From Brevundimonas vesicularis (GTDB lineage Bacteria > Pseudomonadota > Alphaproteobacteria > Caulobacterales > Caulobacteraceae), in contig NZ_JACHLJ010000003.1 of the NCBI RefSeq assembly GCF_014204545.1, positions 124,001 through 188,000 on the forward strand: a stretch of DNA of 64,000 bases, read 5' to 3'. The notes beneath the pieces were generated by a model. The model was given only the letters and a program-made list of their open reading frames with translations, did no database searches and had not been told where the DNA came from. This document shows, piece by piece, positions 52,801-61,724 of the stretch. The position numbers were made by a program, and so were the translations under genes. How positions within the stretch are numbered: position 1 is the first letter of the stretch; each line of letters starts with the position of its first letter.

Positions 52801-54114
52801 GGCCGCATGGGCCTCGCCGGCGTAGATCACCGTCTCCGTTTGGGCGTCGGAGATCCGGCCCTGGATGAGCACCGCCGGCGGCAACACCGGCCGGTAGGTC
52901 GGCGCGGGCGGCGCGACTGAGGCCATGGGCCCGGATTCGACCAGGGGTGAAGGGTGAGGCCGGGGATCGGGCAGGACGATCCGCGCCAGGGCATGCGCCT
53001 GATAGAGGCCGACGTCCCGGCCCTCTCCAGCCCAGGGCCGCGCCTCATAGGCCAGGGGTGTTGCTCCGGCCAGGAAGGCCAGTCGGCCTGCGGGAAGGGC
53101 CAGCCCGCGGTCGCGCGGCGCGAGGAAGGCGGCGGCGTCCAACGTCAACCGCACGCGCGGGCGGGCGGTGCCGCGATTCGGAAGGCTCGCGAGAATCCGG
53201 GCGGTCGCCTCCAGATCCTCGGGTTGGTGAAGAAGGCCGTCCCAGACGGCTGTCCCGCCGCGATCCATAACCAGCAGGCCGGTCTCGACCGAGGTGCCGT
53301 GTTTGGCGAAAGCGCGCGCGGGAAACGCCACGGCGGCCACCATGACGCCGTGGCCTTCGAGCACCCGCCTCAGATCGGTGTCGGCAAGGGCGGTGAGGGG
53401 CACGATCGCCGCCATCCGGCCGCCGTCCGCCAGAACCTTGACCGACGCGATAAGATGGGCCTGAAGATCCGAGAACGGCGGGTTGCAGACCACGACGTCG
53501 AACGCCCCGGCGTCCCCGAGGAGGTCGGGTAGATGGCGGCCATCGTGCCGCCGGCGCGTCGCCTTGGCGAACAGTCCGTCGAGGAGCGCGGCGCGCGTGG
53601 GCGCAAGCTCGTTTAACGTCAGGCTCGCCCCGCACGCTTCGGCCACTACGGCCAGCAATCCGGTCCCGGCCGAGGGCTCCAGCACGAGGTCGCCCGGCCG
53701 AACCTGCGACGCCAGCACCGCGAGGGCGGCGAGTTGGGGCGGGGTGGAGAACTGGTCCAGCGCGACCTGTTCCTCACTGCGCCGGCTGTGGGTCAGGCCA
53801 AGCGCTGAGACCGCGGCGAGCAGAGCGGCGATCTCGGCCGGGGCGTCCTCGAGCCGGGCGATCTGCGGCGCGAGGCGGCGGATCTGAAGCACCGTCGCGC
53901 CCTCGATAGCGTCATAGGCGTCGCGCCAGGTCCAGCCGCCCTCGGCGTCGGACGCTCCGAACGCGGTGGTCATCACCTCGGCCACGAGACGTCGATCCAG
54001 CGGGCGGGAGCGGGCAAGATGGATGGCCAATGCACGGGCAGCGGCCAGGATGTTGGCGGGGAGATTCCCGACGGCGAGGTCGGCGAACAGCGACAGGTTG
54101 CGGATCGTTGACAT
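49852..54114 (-). CDS. Strawberry-notch helicase/methyltransferase-like protein
   Basis: 1420 residues from ATG 54114; the open frame goes on to 54219. An N-terminal methyltransferase region (QFSTPP at 121, EPSAGTG at 146-152, NPPF at 211-214) is followed by a Sno-type SF2 ATPase with a Walker A variant (GDGTGCGKGRQIAAI), a DEAH box (FDEAHAMAN) and a helicase C half (SDAGGTGRSYHAD, GLGRSHRT). Such proteins are conserved in ICE and plasmid backbones and may protect or process incoming DNA. Confidence 0.9.
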   Translation of the reverse strand: MSTIRNLSLFADLAVGNLPANILAAARALAIHLARSRPLDRRLVAEVMTTAFGASDAEGGWTWRDAYDAIEGATVLQIRRLAPQIARLEDAPAEIAALLAAVSALGLTHSRRSEEQVALDQFSTPPQLAALAVLASQVRPGDLVLEPSAGTGLLAVVAEACGASLTLNELAPTRAALLDGLFAKATRRRHDGRHLPDLLGDAGAFDVVVCNPPFSDLQAHLIASVKVLADGGRMAAIVPLTALADTDLRRVLEGHGVMVAAVAFPARAFAKHGTSVETGLLVMDRGGTAVWDGLLHQPEDLEATARILASLPNRGTARPRVRLTLDAAAFLAPRDRGLALPAGRLAFLAGATPLAYEARPWAGEGRDVGLYQAHALARIVLPDPRPHPSPLVESGPMASVAPPAPTYRPVLPPAVLIQGRISDAQTETVIYAGEAHAAFLPGRFRLGEAPHEVALVRDDQSEAFAFRRGFFLGDGTGCGKGRQIAAIVADNMSQGRVRAVWLSRNDALLEDARRDWGAIGGGAHDIVPLSSWKQGDGVRLDRGILFTTYATLRQPARGVRPSRLDQIVAWLGEDFDGVIAFDEAHAMANAAGGGKGARGTKKASLQGMAGLALQNRLPNARILYVSATGATTAENLAYAARLGLWGGPEAPFMSRADFLDAMDRGGVAAMELVARELKALGLYVARSLSFEGVEYEPLVHPLMPDDVGVWDQWADAFQLIHANLAEALKATGLSDDAGKPKSAMAASAVHSAFEGAKLRFFGHLLAGLKAPSLIASIRDDLASERSAVVQIVSTNEAVMERRLSSIPPEEWNNLSIDLTPREYVLDYLREAFPVHLMEAVEDDDGNVTMVPVIDDGRPALSQEALARREALIEKMALLPAVPGVLDALLEAFGTDAVAEITGRSRRVVVRDGRRVVERRGASAARAETDAFMSGRKRVLIFSDAGGTGRSYHADLSAPNQQRRVHYLVEPGWRADAAIQGLGRSHRTHQASAPLFRPVTTDIQGEKRFTSTIARRLDSLGALTRGERRTAGAGLFRAEDNLESPWARRALLVFYGALAFGELDSMTLETFVAKTSLKLLDDDGGLKPSDDLPPIHTFLNRLLALRIADQNALFADFDRILSGILDRAAASGELDRGLEDIEAEELEVTDQEVIRTDVSTGAETALVTFSLKVRREILVADAALTWAKDVAHQLVVNEKSGRAAIAELGLTTSTDENRLITAVRLVRPDDRQTMAEKTFEESAWKPAEVSTWRRVWDQEVAGTDPWRTRELTLATGLLLPIWGRLPARGCSVRRVRAPDGRRWLGRVLDQVQARTLKTSLGLTDVAEVWADGARTAATILDRNVQLSLEGGLWLKRSRVMDRWRIEVVGGRTDRDALVVSGCFVEIIAYTPRVFVPVERPTVLEAVLRRHPVQTVLDGQAA

Positions 54115-54229
54115 GGAAGGCTCCGATCGCCTGGAGCGGAGGGCTCCTCCCTCTCGGTCCTCCAGGCTCGCTTCGCCCCGCCCTCCCTTCGTCTCCCCGA
54201 CAGTCGCGTCGACGCGCACGACGACAGAG

Positions 54230-54264
54230 AAACACCGTCCCGGCAGGTCGCCGGGGCGGTGTTT
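54230..54264 (-). terminator. Hairpin after the ParB gene
   Basis: Arms AAACACCGTCCCGG and CCGGGGCGGTGTTT pair over 14 bp with one wobble, 15 bp after the ParB stop and before the Sno start. No long T-run follows, so it may be an attenuator. Confidence 0.55.
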
Positions 54265-54278
54265 CCGTGTGCGGATAA

Positions 54279-56357
54279 TCAGGCGGCGGCGACGTCCAAG
54301 GCCGCCTTGCCCGCCGGAGTGACGACGAAGGCGCCGGCCCCTTCGTCGTCCTCATCGACGCCATCGCCGGCGGCTTGGTCCTCGATGTCCGGGGCATCCT
54401 GATCGGCGTCGATCGGGGCGGCCCATGACAGGGCGGCCGGAGCCCAGGTCCGTTGCGCGGCCTGTTCGGCCACCCAGTCGACCAGCTCGGTCTTGCGGAG
54501 CGTCTTCGCCCGCTCGTCCTCGGCGCCCATGGTGTCGAGCATGCCGGTCAGCAGGCCCTTGGAGTGGGGCTGCAGGAAGGGGGCGTCGGGCGTCCAGTGG
54601 AGAGTGATGTCCGCTTGGCAGAGAGCGGCCAGCTCCGCCGCCTCGGCCCGGGCGCTGCGGCGGATGGAGAAGGTCTTCTCCTCCCGGACGTCGAGGCTGA
54701 TGGCGGTCAACTCCGCCAGCAATCCCATCTTCTCGCCGTGGGCAAGGCCGTGGACCCAGGCGATGACGGTCTCGCCGGACGCTTCCCAGGCCGTGCGACG
54801 ATCCTCGAGCCGTCGACGAACGTCACCATCCAGAGCCTCGATGACCCGGCTGTTCGCGGGATTGAACCCGCTGGCGGTGATGGCCAAGGCCGAGTCCGAC
54901 CGCGCGACGTGCGCGCGTCGAACGAGGACGGTGAACAGCCGCGCGATCAAGGCTGTAAGCGCCGCCCCGGGATCGTCGGCCAGCGCGCGGATCAGACCCC
55001 GCGTCGCCACATCGGTCCGCACGGCGTGAAGGGCATGGTTGACGCCTTCTGTCTCCGGCTCCGGAGCCTCGACTTCCGGCGGAACATAGGCCGGTGGCGC
55101 CGCGGTCCGACGCGCGGCCTCCGGCGCGGCGTCCTGATCCTCTTCGTCGATCTCGGGTTCCTCCGGCGTGTAGCAGCGGACTTCGACGCCTGCCTCCGCG
55201 GCCGGCCACAGGACCATCGTGGTCACGACCCGGCCCCCGCATCCAGTCTGGTCTGATGCAATCTTGGCGTGGATCATGTCGACGATCGCCAGATCAGCCA
55301 CGTCGGGGTGCTCGACGTCTGCCAGGGCGATGCGGGCCTTCTCGGTCCGGTCGTTGAACACCTCCCTCTGCGCCCGGTAGCGCGCCATCTCTTCGGCGGG
55401 GAGTGAACCGCCATACACATAGCCGAGCGCCTCCAGATCGTCGGGAAGCTCTGGCTCCGGGCCGGCGGTCACGTGAACCGAGATCCCTTCGGCCTCGAAC
55501 ACGGCCGCGATCCCACGTGCGCGACGGGTCCAGACCTCGGTCAGGATGTCGGGGTCGAGCAGGACCGGCGGCAGTTCACCGAACAGATCGCTCTCCGTCC
55601 GCCCCCCGGCGTCAGCATAGGCCTGAGGATCGACCAGGGCGCAGCGGCGATCGCGCGTGGTGACCCGGCTGTCGTCGAGCCGCTCCTTCACCCGCCATTC
55701 CTGGAAGCCCTGGCCGTCCAGCGTCATCTGGGCGATGTCTTTCTGCTCCTGAAGGTCCGGCAGGCGCGCCAGCAGCCGGGTCTGGCGAAGCGTGATCCGG
55801 CCCGCTTTCAGCGCCACCAGAGCGGCCGGCGCGACCCCGGACAAGGCGGCCAGCCGTTTGATCTCGATCTCGTCATAACCGAGCGCCCGCGCCATGGCGG
55901 TGATCGTCAGTTTCGACTTCAGCATCCGGCCAATGGCGGCGATGACATCGGCCACATGGACCGGCACGGCGGTGTTGGTCAAAAGCACCGCCGCCGCCTG
56001 GCGCGCCGGATCGGTCTCGACATAGGTCCGGACAGGATAGTCCTCGTCGATGTCGCCGGCCTCCAGCAGGCTCGCCAGCGCCAGACGACGACGACGACCG
56101 TCTAGGGCCATGAACGGCTGCTCCTTTTTGCCGCGACCGGGCCTGACGGTCACGGGCTGCAACTGACCGGCCGCCTTCAGGGTGGCGGCCAGGGTCGGAA
56201 TATCGTCGTCGGGCGGTTCGCCATAGCGCAGGTTCTCTCGCGCGATGCCGAGATCCCCGAGGCGGACGATGCGTTCCACGGGCGTGAAGATGACGGCCGG
56301 GGTTGGGGTTTCAGGAACAGAGGTTGTTGAGGTGATGACGGGAACGAGGTCGGTCAT
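54279..56357 (-). CDS. ParB-like partition/nuclease-family protein
   Basis: 692 residues. It has a ParB N domain (LGDLGIARENLRYGEPPDDDIPTLAATLKAAGQLQPVTVRP, ALDGRRRRLALASL) and an HTH (LTITAMARALGYDEIEIKRLAALSG). A long C-terminal region of unknown fold is typical of plasmid/ICE ParB proteins. It probably binds element DNA for stability. No ParA is in the window. The stop is 165 bp before the Sno ATG, and its ATG overlaps the Toprim stop. Confidence 0.87.
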   Translation of the reverse strand: MTDLVPVITSTTSVPETPTPAVIFTPVERIVRLGDLGIARENLRYGEPPDDDIPTLAATLKAAGQLQPVTVRPGRGKKEQPFMALDGRRRRLALASLLEAGDIDEDYPVRTYVETDPARQAAAVLLTNTAVPVHVADVIAAIGRMLKSKLTITAMARALGYDEIEIKRLAALSGVAPAALVALKAGRITLRQTRLLARLPDLQEQKDIAQMTLDGQGFQEWRVKERLDDSRVTTRDRRCALVDPQAYADAGGRTESDLFGELPPVLLDPDILTEVWTRRARGIAAVFEAEGISVHVTAGPEPELPDDLEALGYVYGGSLPAEEMARYRAQREVFNDRTEKARIALADVEHPDVADLAIVDMIHAKIASDQTGCGGRVVTTMVLWPAAEAGVEVRCYTPEEPEIDEEDQDAAPEAARRTAAPPAYVPPEVEAPEPETEGVNHALHAVRTDVATRGLIRALADDPGAALTALIARLFTVLVRRAHVARSDSALAITASGFNPANSRVIEALDGDVRRRLEDRRTAWEASGETVIAWVHGLAHGEKMGLLAELTAISLDVREEKTFSIRRSARAEAAELAALCQADITLHWTPDAPFLQPHSKGLLTGMLDTMGAEDERAKTLRKTELVDWVAEQAAQRTWAPAALSWAAPIDADQDAPDIEDQAAGDGVDEDDEGAGAFVVTPAGKAALDVAAA

Positions 56358-57313
56358 GAGGTCTCTCCTGCCGGGCGACGGGGGCCATCCCCGTCACTCC
56401 GGCGCCCCTCAGAGCCCTCGCTCCCCCTTTGCGACGCCGCCGCGACCGCGACCTCGTTCCAGTCGCCGAACGGCGGCTCGGGCCATGACACCTCAACCTT
56501 GAGACCGTCATTCACCAGGCGGCGGCGGAGCCGGGCAGCCGCCGCCTCACCGGCCTCGCCACGGTCAGCGGCGATCAGGACCCGGCGCACCCAGGCGGGC
56601 GGGCTCCAGGCGACGAGGTTATTGGCGGCCATAAGAGCCCAGCCGGGAAGACCGAAGCGGTCGATGGCCGACAGGGTCGTGACCACCCCTTCGCCCACCA
56701 ACATCTCTTCGGCCGCAGGCGAGAGGCGAACGGCCGCGCCGGGCGGGACCTGACCCACAGTCTTTCGGGCCAGGCGCAGACCGCCGGCGGGCAGACCATT
56801 GGTCTCGAGATAGGTCAGCTCGACCGCCGTCAGACGATCCTCGGCGTCGCTGACCCGGGCGATCAGAGCGGGACGCACGCGCCTACCACTCTGATAGACC
56901 GACAGTGGCGCGGAGGGGTGCAGGCGAAGATTGTAAGCGGCGGCTCCGGTCATGACTGCGCGCCGTCGCAGATAGAGACTGGCCGGACCGTGGGGCGGTC
57001 GCTCCGTCGTCGCGGTCCACAGACGCGATGCGGTCTCGACGCGAAGGCGCCGGTCCGGTCTCGGCGATGAGGACCGTCCGCGCCCGCCGCCGGTGAGCCG
57101 ACCGGCGTCATCGATAAAGCCGCGAAGGCGAAGATCATCCCGTGCGGTGCGCCAATCGGCGCCGCCGAATCCGTGGATGATGACCCGATCATCGGCCAGC
57201 ATCAACGAAACCGAACGGTCCGCCGTGCTGTGGCCGGGTGCGGGGATGCTGGCGCGCGAACCTCCGGCATAGAGGTCGCCGCCCAGGGCGGCGACAATCG
57301 CGTGAAGGGTCAT
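56354..57313 (-). CDS. Toprim-domain protein (primase-like)
   Basis: 319 residues with an N-terminal DUF7146-like part (IPAPGHSTADRSVSLMLADDRVIIHGFGGADW, like a zinc-free primase start) and a Toprim domain (MLVGEGVVTTLSAIDRFG, VLIAADRGEAGEAAAARLRRRL). It may prime the complementary strand after transfer. Its stop overlaps the ParB start (ATGA) and RadC is 7 bp upstream. Confidence 0.85.
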   Translation of the reverse strand: MTLHAIVAALGGDLYAGGSRASIPAPGHSTADRSVSLMLADDRVIIHGFGGADWRTARDDLRLRGFIDDAGRLTGGGRGRSSSPRPDRRLRVETASRLWTATTERPPHGPASLYLRRRAVMTGAAAYNLRLHPSAPLSVYQSGRRVRPALIARVSDAEDRLTAVELTYLETNGLPAGGLRLARKTVGQVPPGAAVRLSPAAEEMLVGEGVVTTLSAIDRFGLPGWALMAANNLVAWSPPAWVRRVLIAADRGEAGEAAAARLRRRLVNDGLKVEVSWPEPPFGDWNEVAVAAASQRGSEGSEGRRSDGDGPRRPAGETS

Positions 57314-57320
57314 GGCCGCC

Positions 57321-58013
57321 TCAGATCAGGCCGAGCTGTTTGAAGCTCGCCGTACCCTGACGGCCGATGACGAGATGGTCGTGCACTTGCAGGCCGAAAA
57401 CGCCGGCGGCGTCCACGATCCTGCGGGTCATCTCGATATCGGCCCGTGACGGGGCCGGGTCGCCGGACGGATGATTGTGGACAAGGATGAGCGCCGAAGC
57501 CGAGAGTTCCAGCGCCCGCCGGACGACTTCACGGGGGTAGACCGGGGCGTGATCGACCGTGCCTTCGGCCCGGAATTCGTCCCGAAGCAGGATGTTCTTC
57601 TTGTCGAGATACAGGGCGCGGAACTGCTCTCTCGGTTCGTGGGCCAGGGCCGAGCGAACATAGGCGACCAGGGCGGACCATGATGACAGGACGGGGCGGC
57701 GGCAGGCCTCCGATCGGGCCAACCTGATACTCAGCCGGCGCAACATCTTGAGATCCGTGATCGTGGTCGCGTCGAGCGTGGCGGCCCGCGCCAGCTCGTG
57801 CGGATCCGCCGCGACGACGGCGGCGACCGTGCCGAACACCGCCAGCAAGGTCGCTGCAGCCTGCGCGATGTCACGCTCCGGCATGGTGCGTGTCATCAGC
57901 AGGGAAAGAAGGGTGGCGTCGTCCATCTCCTGCTCAAGGCCCGGCGACGCCGCGAACAGGTCTCCCGAACGCAGGCCGGAAGGCCTGAATGTTGATGAGG
58001 ACAAGGGTCGCAT
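57321..58013 (-). CDS. radC: RadC/JAB-domain protein
   Basis: 230 residues from the ATG at 58013; the open frame is longer but the extra part is Arg-rich. The JAMM metal motif is ALILVHNHPSGDPAPSRADIEMTRRI, with the UPF0758 start DDATLLSLLMTRTMPERDIAQAAATLL. Element-borne RadC proteins (KlcA/RadC-like) are frequent in ICEs; the role is not settled. It heads the leftward radC-toprim-parB group and is divergent from the second SNase gene. Confidence 0.9.
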   Translation of the reverse strand: MRPLSSSTFRPSGLRSGDLFAASPGLEQEMDDATLLSLLMTRTMPERDIAQAAATLLAVFGTVAAVVAADPHELARAATLDATTITDLKMLRRLSIRLARSEACRRPVLSSWSALVAYVRSALAHEPREQFRALYLDKKNILLRDEFRAEGTVDHAPVYPREVVRRALELSASALILVHNHPSGDPAPSRADIEMTRRIVDAAGVFGLQVHDHLVIGRQGTASFKQLGLI

Positions 58014-58121
58014 CGCGGGGCTCCAGGGGCTGCTGGCCCCGGATCGGGGCGACCACCCCCCGCCCTTCCTTTTTCTCCAATGCCCGTTGGCTAAGAGGGG
58101 CGATGGCTTCAGGCTGCGCCC

Positions 58122-58529
58122 ATGAAATGGCTCCTGATCCTCACTGGTCTTCTCCTCGCTCCCGCCGTCGCCCACGCGGATCCGTGCGAGGGCCGTTTGC
58201 CTGACCGCGCGGGCGCGTCCTTCTCCGGTCTGGTGCGCTACATCGGTGACGGTGACAGCCTGTGTGCGGGCCCCAACAGTGACCCCTCGACCTGGATTGA
58301 GGTCCGGCTGTCGGATTTTAACGCCCCCGAGCTCCACAGTCCGACCGGACGCGCTGACCGGGACCGATTGTCGGGCTTGGTTCGCGGACGTGTCCTGACG
58401 TGCGTGGCGGTTCGCGGTCGTAACGGTCGCGTCATCGTCTATGATCGGGTGATTGCCTCATGCCGCCTTAATGGTCGAAGGGTCGGCGACCTGCTGCGTG
58501 CCGCCGGTGGACGCGAAGGGGGAGATTAG
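58122..58529 (+). CDS. Secreted SNase-like protein, copy 2
   Basis: 135 residues with a short signal peptide (LLILTGLLLAPAVAHA-DP). The mature part is clearly homologous to the protein at 8459-8899: DPCEGRLP, RYIGDGDSLCAG, IEVRLSDFNAPELHS, RVIVYDRVIASCRL and GDLLRAAGG. As in copy 1, the catalytic residues of true SNases are only partly visible. Confidence 0.8.
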   Translation: MKWLLILTGLLLAPAVAHADPCEGRLPDRAGASFSGLVRYIGDGDSLCAGPNSDPSTWIEVRLSDFNAPELHSPTGRADRDRLSGLVRGRVLTCVAVRGRNGRVIVYDRVIASCRLNGRRVGDLLRAAGGREGGD

Positions 58530-58910
58530 GACGCGAGCCTGCTGGACCCCGCAAGCCCTGCCGAAATCCAACTTGGAGTGGCAGTCCCCTCGTCCATCCG
58601 CGCGCATGTCGGACCCCTTGGCCACTTCCCTTCCGAGTTCCCTGCGAGCCATCAGCTAGGAGGAAGTCGTCGGCTCGCGGGGGCCCAAGGTCATAGGCGG
58701 ATCGCTGCGGCAAGTATGTGGATGCGAGGCGCCCTACGAGCGTCCCGTCAGGCGACGTCGCAAGTCGCGTTCGATGGTTTTCCTCTGATGCGGAGTGAGT
58801 TTGCGCCACCCCGCGACTTCCAACCGCGTGCGTCCACAGCCTGCGCAAAAACCGGAGCGGGCGTCGAAAGTGCAGACATCGATACAGGGTGTCTTGGCCA
58901 TCCCACCTGT
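58530..58910. other. Non-coding gap
   Basis: About 380 bases between the SNase gene and the end of the nickel exporter gene. No gene, repeat or RNA is supported. It marks the change from ICE backbone to metal-resistance genes. Confidence 0.4.
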
Positions 58911-60023
58911 CTACCGGGCCAGGGAGACGACGGCCTGCCAGGTCAAGACCAGGCCGACGACAGCGATCAGAACCCCTGAAAAATAGGGCGCCTTTCGTGC
59001 AAAAGCCGCGAAACCTCCCGACCAGCGCTTCTCCGCATGCCGCATCCCGATCGCCGCTGCGACACCGACGGTGACCATGGTCGCCGCCAATCCGATCGAA
59101 AAGCACAGGACGAGGGTCGCACCCAAGGCCACCTGCTTCAGCTGCAGGCAGAGCAGCAGGACGGTGATCGAGGCCGGGCACGGGATCAGGCCGCCTGTCA
59201 GGCCGAAGAGCATGATCTGCCAGGTGGTCACCTTGCGGTTGGCGAACCGTTTCTTGATGTCGTTGGCGTGGGCGCGTTCATGGGCGTCCTGGTGGCCGGG
59301 GTTTGAGACATCCAGGCCGCCGTGGTCATGACCATGCTCGTGATCGTGTTCGGCGAACTCGACGTCGAAGTCATGGGTGTGATTGCCGTGGCCCAGAACC
59401 AGCCGCGCCGTGAAGGCGTGGGGTTCGGGAATGACGTCAGCCGATTCGAGATAGCCGTCGCGTGTCTCGAAGTGGAATGTCTGGACGGAGCCGTCCGCGC
59501 GCGTGGTGGCGACCTTGATGTCGCCGGCCCTCGGGACAGGACCGTGATCGGGGGCAAACCGGAAGCGCGGCGGAATACCGTCCTCGAAGATACTCAGGCT
59601 GACGACGCCATGGCCCGTGTCGATCCAGCGCGTCTCGTCGTGGGTGTGGTCATGATCATGCTCGTTATGGACGGCGTTCTGCTCGCGCCATGTGGCCAAC
59701 AGCATCCATGCGGCGACACCGAGGATGATCACGGCCGAGGCCAGTTGGAACCAGCCCTCCGAGGCTTCGATGTCGAAGAACTGACCGAAGTAAAGACCGG
59801 TCAGGGCGATCGCCCAGACGATGGCCGTGTGCGACAAGGTCGCCGAAAGCCCGAGCAATACCGCCTGCCAGACCGTCCCGCGCACGGCGACGATGAAGGC
59901 CGCCATCATGGTCTTGGAATGCCCCGGCTCAAGACCGTGAAGCGCCCCGAGAAGGAGGGCCGAGGGAATGAACAGCCAGGCATGGGCCGAGCCCTGCGCG
60001 AGCAGGTCCGCAAACGGAGTCAT
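58911..60023 (-). CDS. rcnA: RcnA-like nickel/cobalt exporter
   Basis: 370 residues from ATG 60023. It has the NicO/RcnA motif ALLLGALHGLEPGHSKTMMAAFIVAV (H-x4-GH-K), about six transmembrane helices and a long His-rich cytoplasmic loop (HNEHDHDHTHDE, HDHEHGHDHGG) that binds Ni/Co. Efflux through the inner membrane. It lies 7 bp after the RcnR-like gene and is controlled by it. Confidence 0.88.
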   Translation of the reverse strand: MTPFADLLAQGSAHAWLFIPSALLLGALHGLEPGHSKTMMAAFIVAVRGTVWQAVLLGLSATLSHTAIVWAIALTGLYFGQFFDIEASEGWFQLASAVIILGVAAWMLLATWREQNAVHNEHDHDHTHDETRWIDTGHGVVSLSIFEDGIPPRFRFAPDHGPVPRAGDIKVATTRADGSVQTFHFETRDGYLESADVIPEPHAFTARLVLGHGNHTHDFDVEFAEHDHEHGHDHGGLDVSNPGHQDAHERAHANDIKKRFANRKVTTWQIMLFGLTGGLIPCPASITVLLLCLQLKQVALGATLVLCFSIGLAATMVTVGVAAAIGMRHAEKRWSGGFAAFARKAPYFSGVLIAVVGLVLTWQAVVSLAR

Positions 60024-60030
60024 CGGCGTC

Positions 60031-60306
60031 TCACAGGTATTTGGTGATGTCTTTGAACTCGGCCATGGCCTGCCGCGCCTCAGCCGGATCGCCCTCCGCC
60101 GCATGGGCGAGGCAATGGTCGATGTGATCGTGGATCAGGGCCTTCTTGGCCGCCGCCACGGCCTTCTCGATTGCGTGAAGCTGCTGGGCGAGGTCAAGGC
60201 AGGTGCGGCCGCCCTCGATCATGGCGATGGTTTTCCGCAGATGTCCCTCGGCGCGTTTGAGCCGATTGACGATCTCGGGATGGGATTTATGGACGACGTG
60301 GGCCAT
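60031..60306 (-). CDS. RcnR/DmeR-like metal-sensing repressor
   Basis: 91 residues of the CsoR/RcnR family: MAHVVHKSHPEIVNRLKRAEGHLRKTIAMIEGGRTCLDLAQQLHAIEKAV, with ligands likely from His3, a Cys in RTC, and HDHIDHCL. It represses the exporters until Ni or Co binds. The palindrome at 60317-60335 fits its operator. The second Cys makes a DmeR-like or FrmR-like sensor possible. Confidence 0.87.
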   Translation of the reverse strand: MAHVVHKSHPEIVNRLKRAEGHLRKTIAMIEGGRTCLDLAQQLHAIEKAVAAAKKALIHDHIDHCLAHAAEGDPAEARQAMAEFKDITKYL

Positions 60307-60316
60307 AGCAAGATGC

Positions 60317-60335
60317 TATCCCCCCGGAGGGGATA
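60317..60335. promoter_or_regulatory. Candidate RcnR/DmeR operator
   Basis: TATCCCC and GGGGATA arms around CCGGA lie between the divergent repressor and MFS genes. The G-tract palindrome is like RcnR-family operators. Confidence 0.6.
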
Positions 60336-60373
60336 AGGCTAGCCCCCTGGCTCGACCCGCAGGATGATCTTCG

Positions 60374-61693
60374 ATGTTTTCCCCGCTCCGACATGCCGGT
60401 TATCGGCACCTGTTTACGGCTCAGGTCGCGGCCCTGCTCGGCACGGGCATGGCGACGGTGGCGCTGGGTCTGCTGGCGCATGATCTGGCCGGGGCCAATG
60501 CCGGCGAAGTCTTGGGGATGGCCCTGGCCATCAAGATGATCGCCTATATCGGCGTCGCGCCCTTCGCGAACGCCCTGGCGGCCAGGCTTCCCCGCAAGGC
60601 CCTGCTGGTCTCGCTGGATGTCGTCCGGGCCTGTGTCGCCGGCGCCTTGCCGTTCGTTGGCGAGGCCTGGGAGGTCTATGCCCTGATGACGGTGCTGTAC
60701 GTCGCCTCGGCGGCCTTCACCCCGGCGTTCCAGGCGATGATCCCCGACCTGCTGCCTGACGAGGCGGAATACACCAAGGCCCTGTCGCTCTCGCGCCTCG
60801 CGGCCGATCTCGAGAGCGTGGCCAGTCCCGTGCTGGCGGCCGTGCTCCTCGCCTTCATGAGCTACAACAATCTGTTCGCCGGGACGTCCCTCGGCTTCGT
60901 TATCTCGGCCCTTTTCGTCGTCACGGCTGCACTGCCGGTACTGACGCAGACGGCTCAGAAACCCTTCATCCAGCGGCTCACGGGCGGGGTTCGCCTGTTC
61001 GCTTTGACGCCACGTCTGCGCGGTCTGATCGCCATCAGCATCGCCGCGGCCGCCGGCGGGGCCATGGTGTTCGTCAACACGGTCGTCCTGGTGCAGTCCC
61101 GCTTCGCCATGTCCGGCCAAGCCGCCGCCTGGGCGCTAGCGGCTTTCGGGGCGGGGTCGATGGCGGCGGCGATCGCCCTGCCTCGCCTGCTGGACCGGGT
61201 CGCAGACCGGACCGCCATGTTGTGGGGCGCCGCGATCATGACCCTGGTGCTGCTTGGGGGATCGGTGCTGGCGACCACCTATGTCGCCCTGCTCATCCTC
61301 TGGGCCGTCATGGGCGTCGGCTATTCGCTGACCCTCACACCGGCGGGTCGCGCCTTGCGTCGGTCTTCCAACGCACAGGATCGTCCGGCCCTGTTCGCGG
61401 CGCAGTTCGCCCTGTCCCACGCCGCCTGGCTGATCGCCTATCCGGTCGCCGGTCTGGTCAGCGCGGCTGCGGACCCCAGCGCGGCCTTTCTGGTGCTGGC
61501 CGCCCTGTGCGCGTTCGGAACGGTCCTAGGATTTGTAGTCTGGCCTGCGAACGACCCGACGGACCTGCCGCATCGGCATGACGCACCGGCCGAAGACGAT
61601 CCGCATCTGGACGGTCAATCCGGAGAGGCGTTGCACAGCCATCCCTTCGTCATCGACGAGCGCCACCCGCGATGGCCGACGACGAAGGAGTGA
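60374..61693 (+). CDS. MFS nickel exporter (NreB/NrsD-like)
   Basis: 439 residues with 12 transmembrane helices (HLFTAQVAALLGTGMATVALGLLAHDLAG and so on) and an Asp/His-rich tail (HRHDAPAEDDPH, LHSHPFVIDERH) like NreB-type nickel exporters. It is divergent from the RcnR-like gene, sharing its control region. Confidence 0.82.
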   Translation: MFSPLRHAGYRHLFTAQVAALLGTGMATVALGLLAHDLAGANAGEVLGMALAIKMIAYIGVAPFANALAARLPRKALLVSLDVVRACVAGALPFVGEAWEVYALMTVLYVASAAFTPAFQAMIPDLLPDEAEYTKALSLSRLAADLESVASPVLAAVLLAFMSYNNLFAGTSLGFVISALFVVTAALPVLTQTAQKPFIQRLTGGVRLFALTPRLRGLIAISIAAAAGGAMVFVNTVVLVQSRFAMSGQAAAWALAAFGAGSMAAAIALPRLLDRVADRTAMLWGAAIMTLVLLGGSVLATTYVALLILWAVMGVGYSLTLTPAGRALRRSSNAQDRPALFAAQFALSHAAWLIAYPVAGLVSAAADPSAAFLVLAALCAFGTVLGFVVWPANDPTDLPHRHDAPAEDDPHLDGQSGEALHSHPFVIDERHPRWPTTKE

Positions 61694-61724
61694 GCCCAAG
61701 GCGGGAGACATCCGACCGTAAGCC

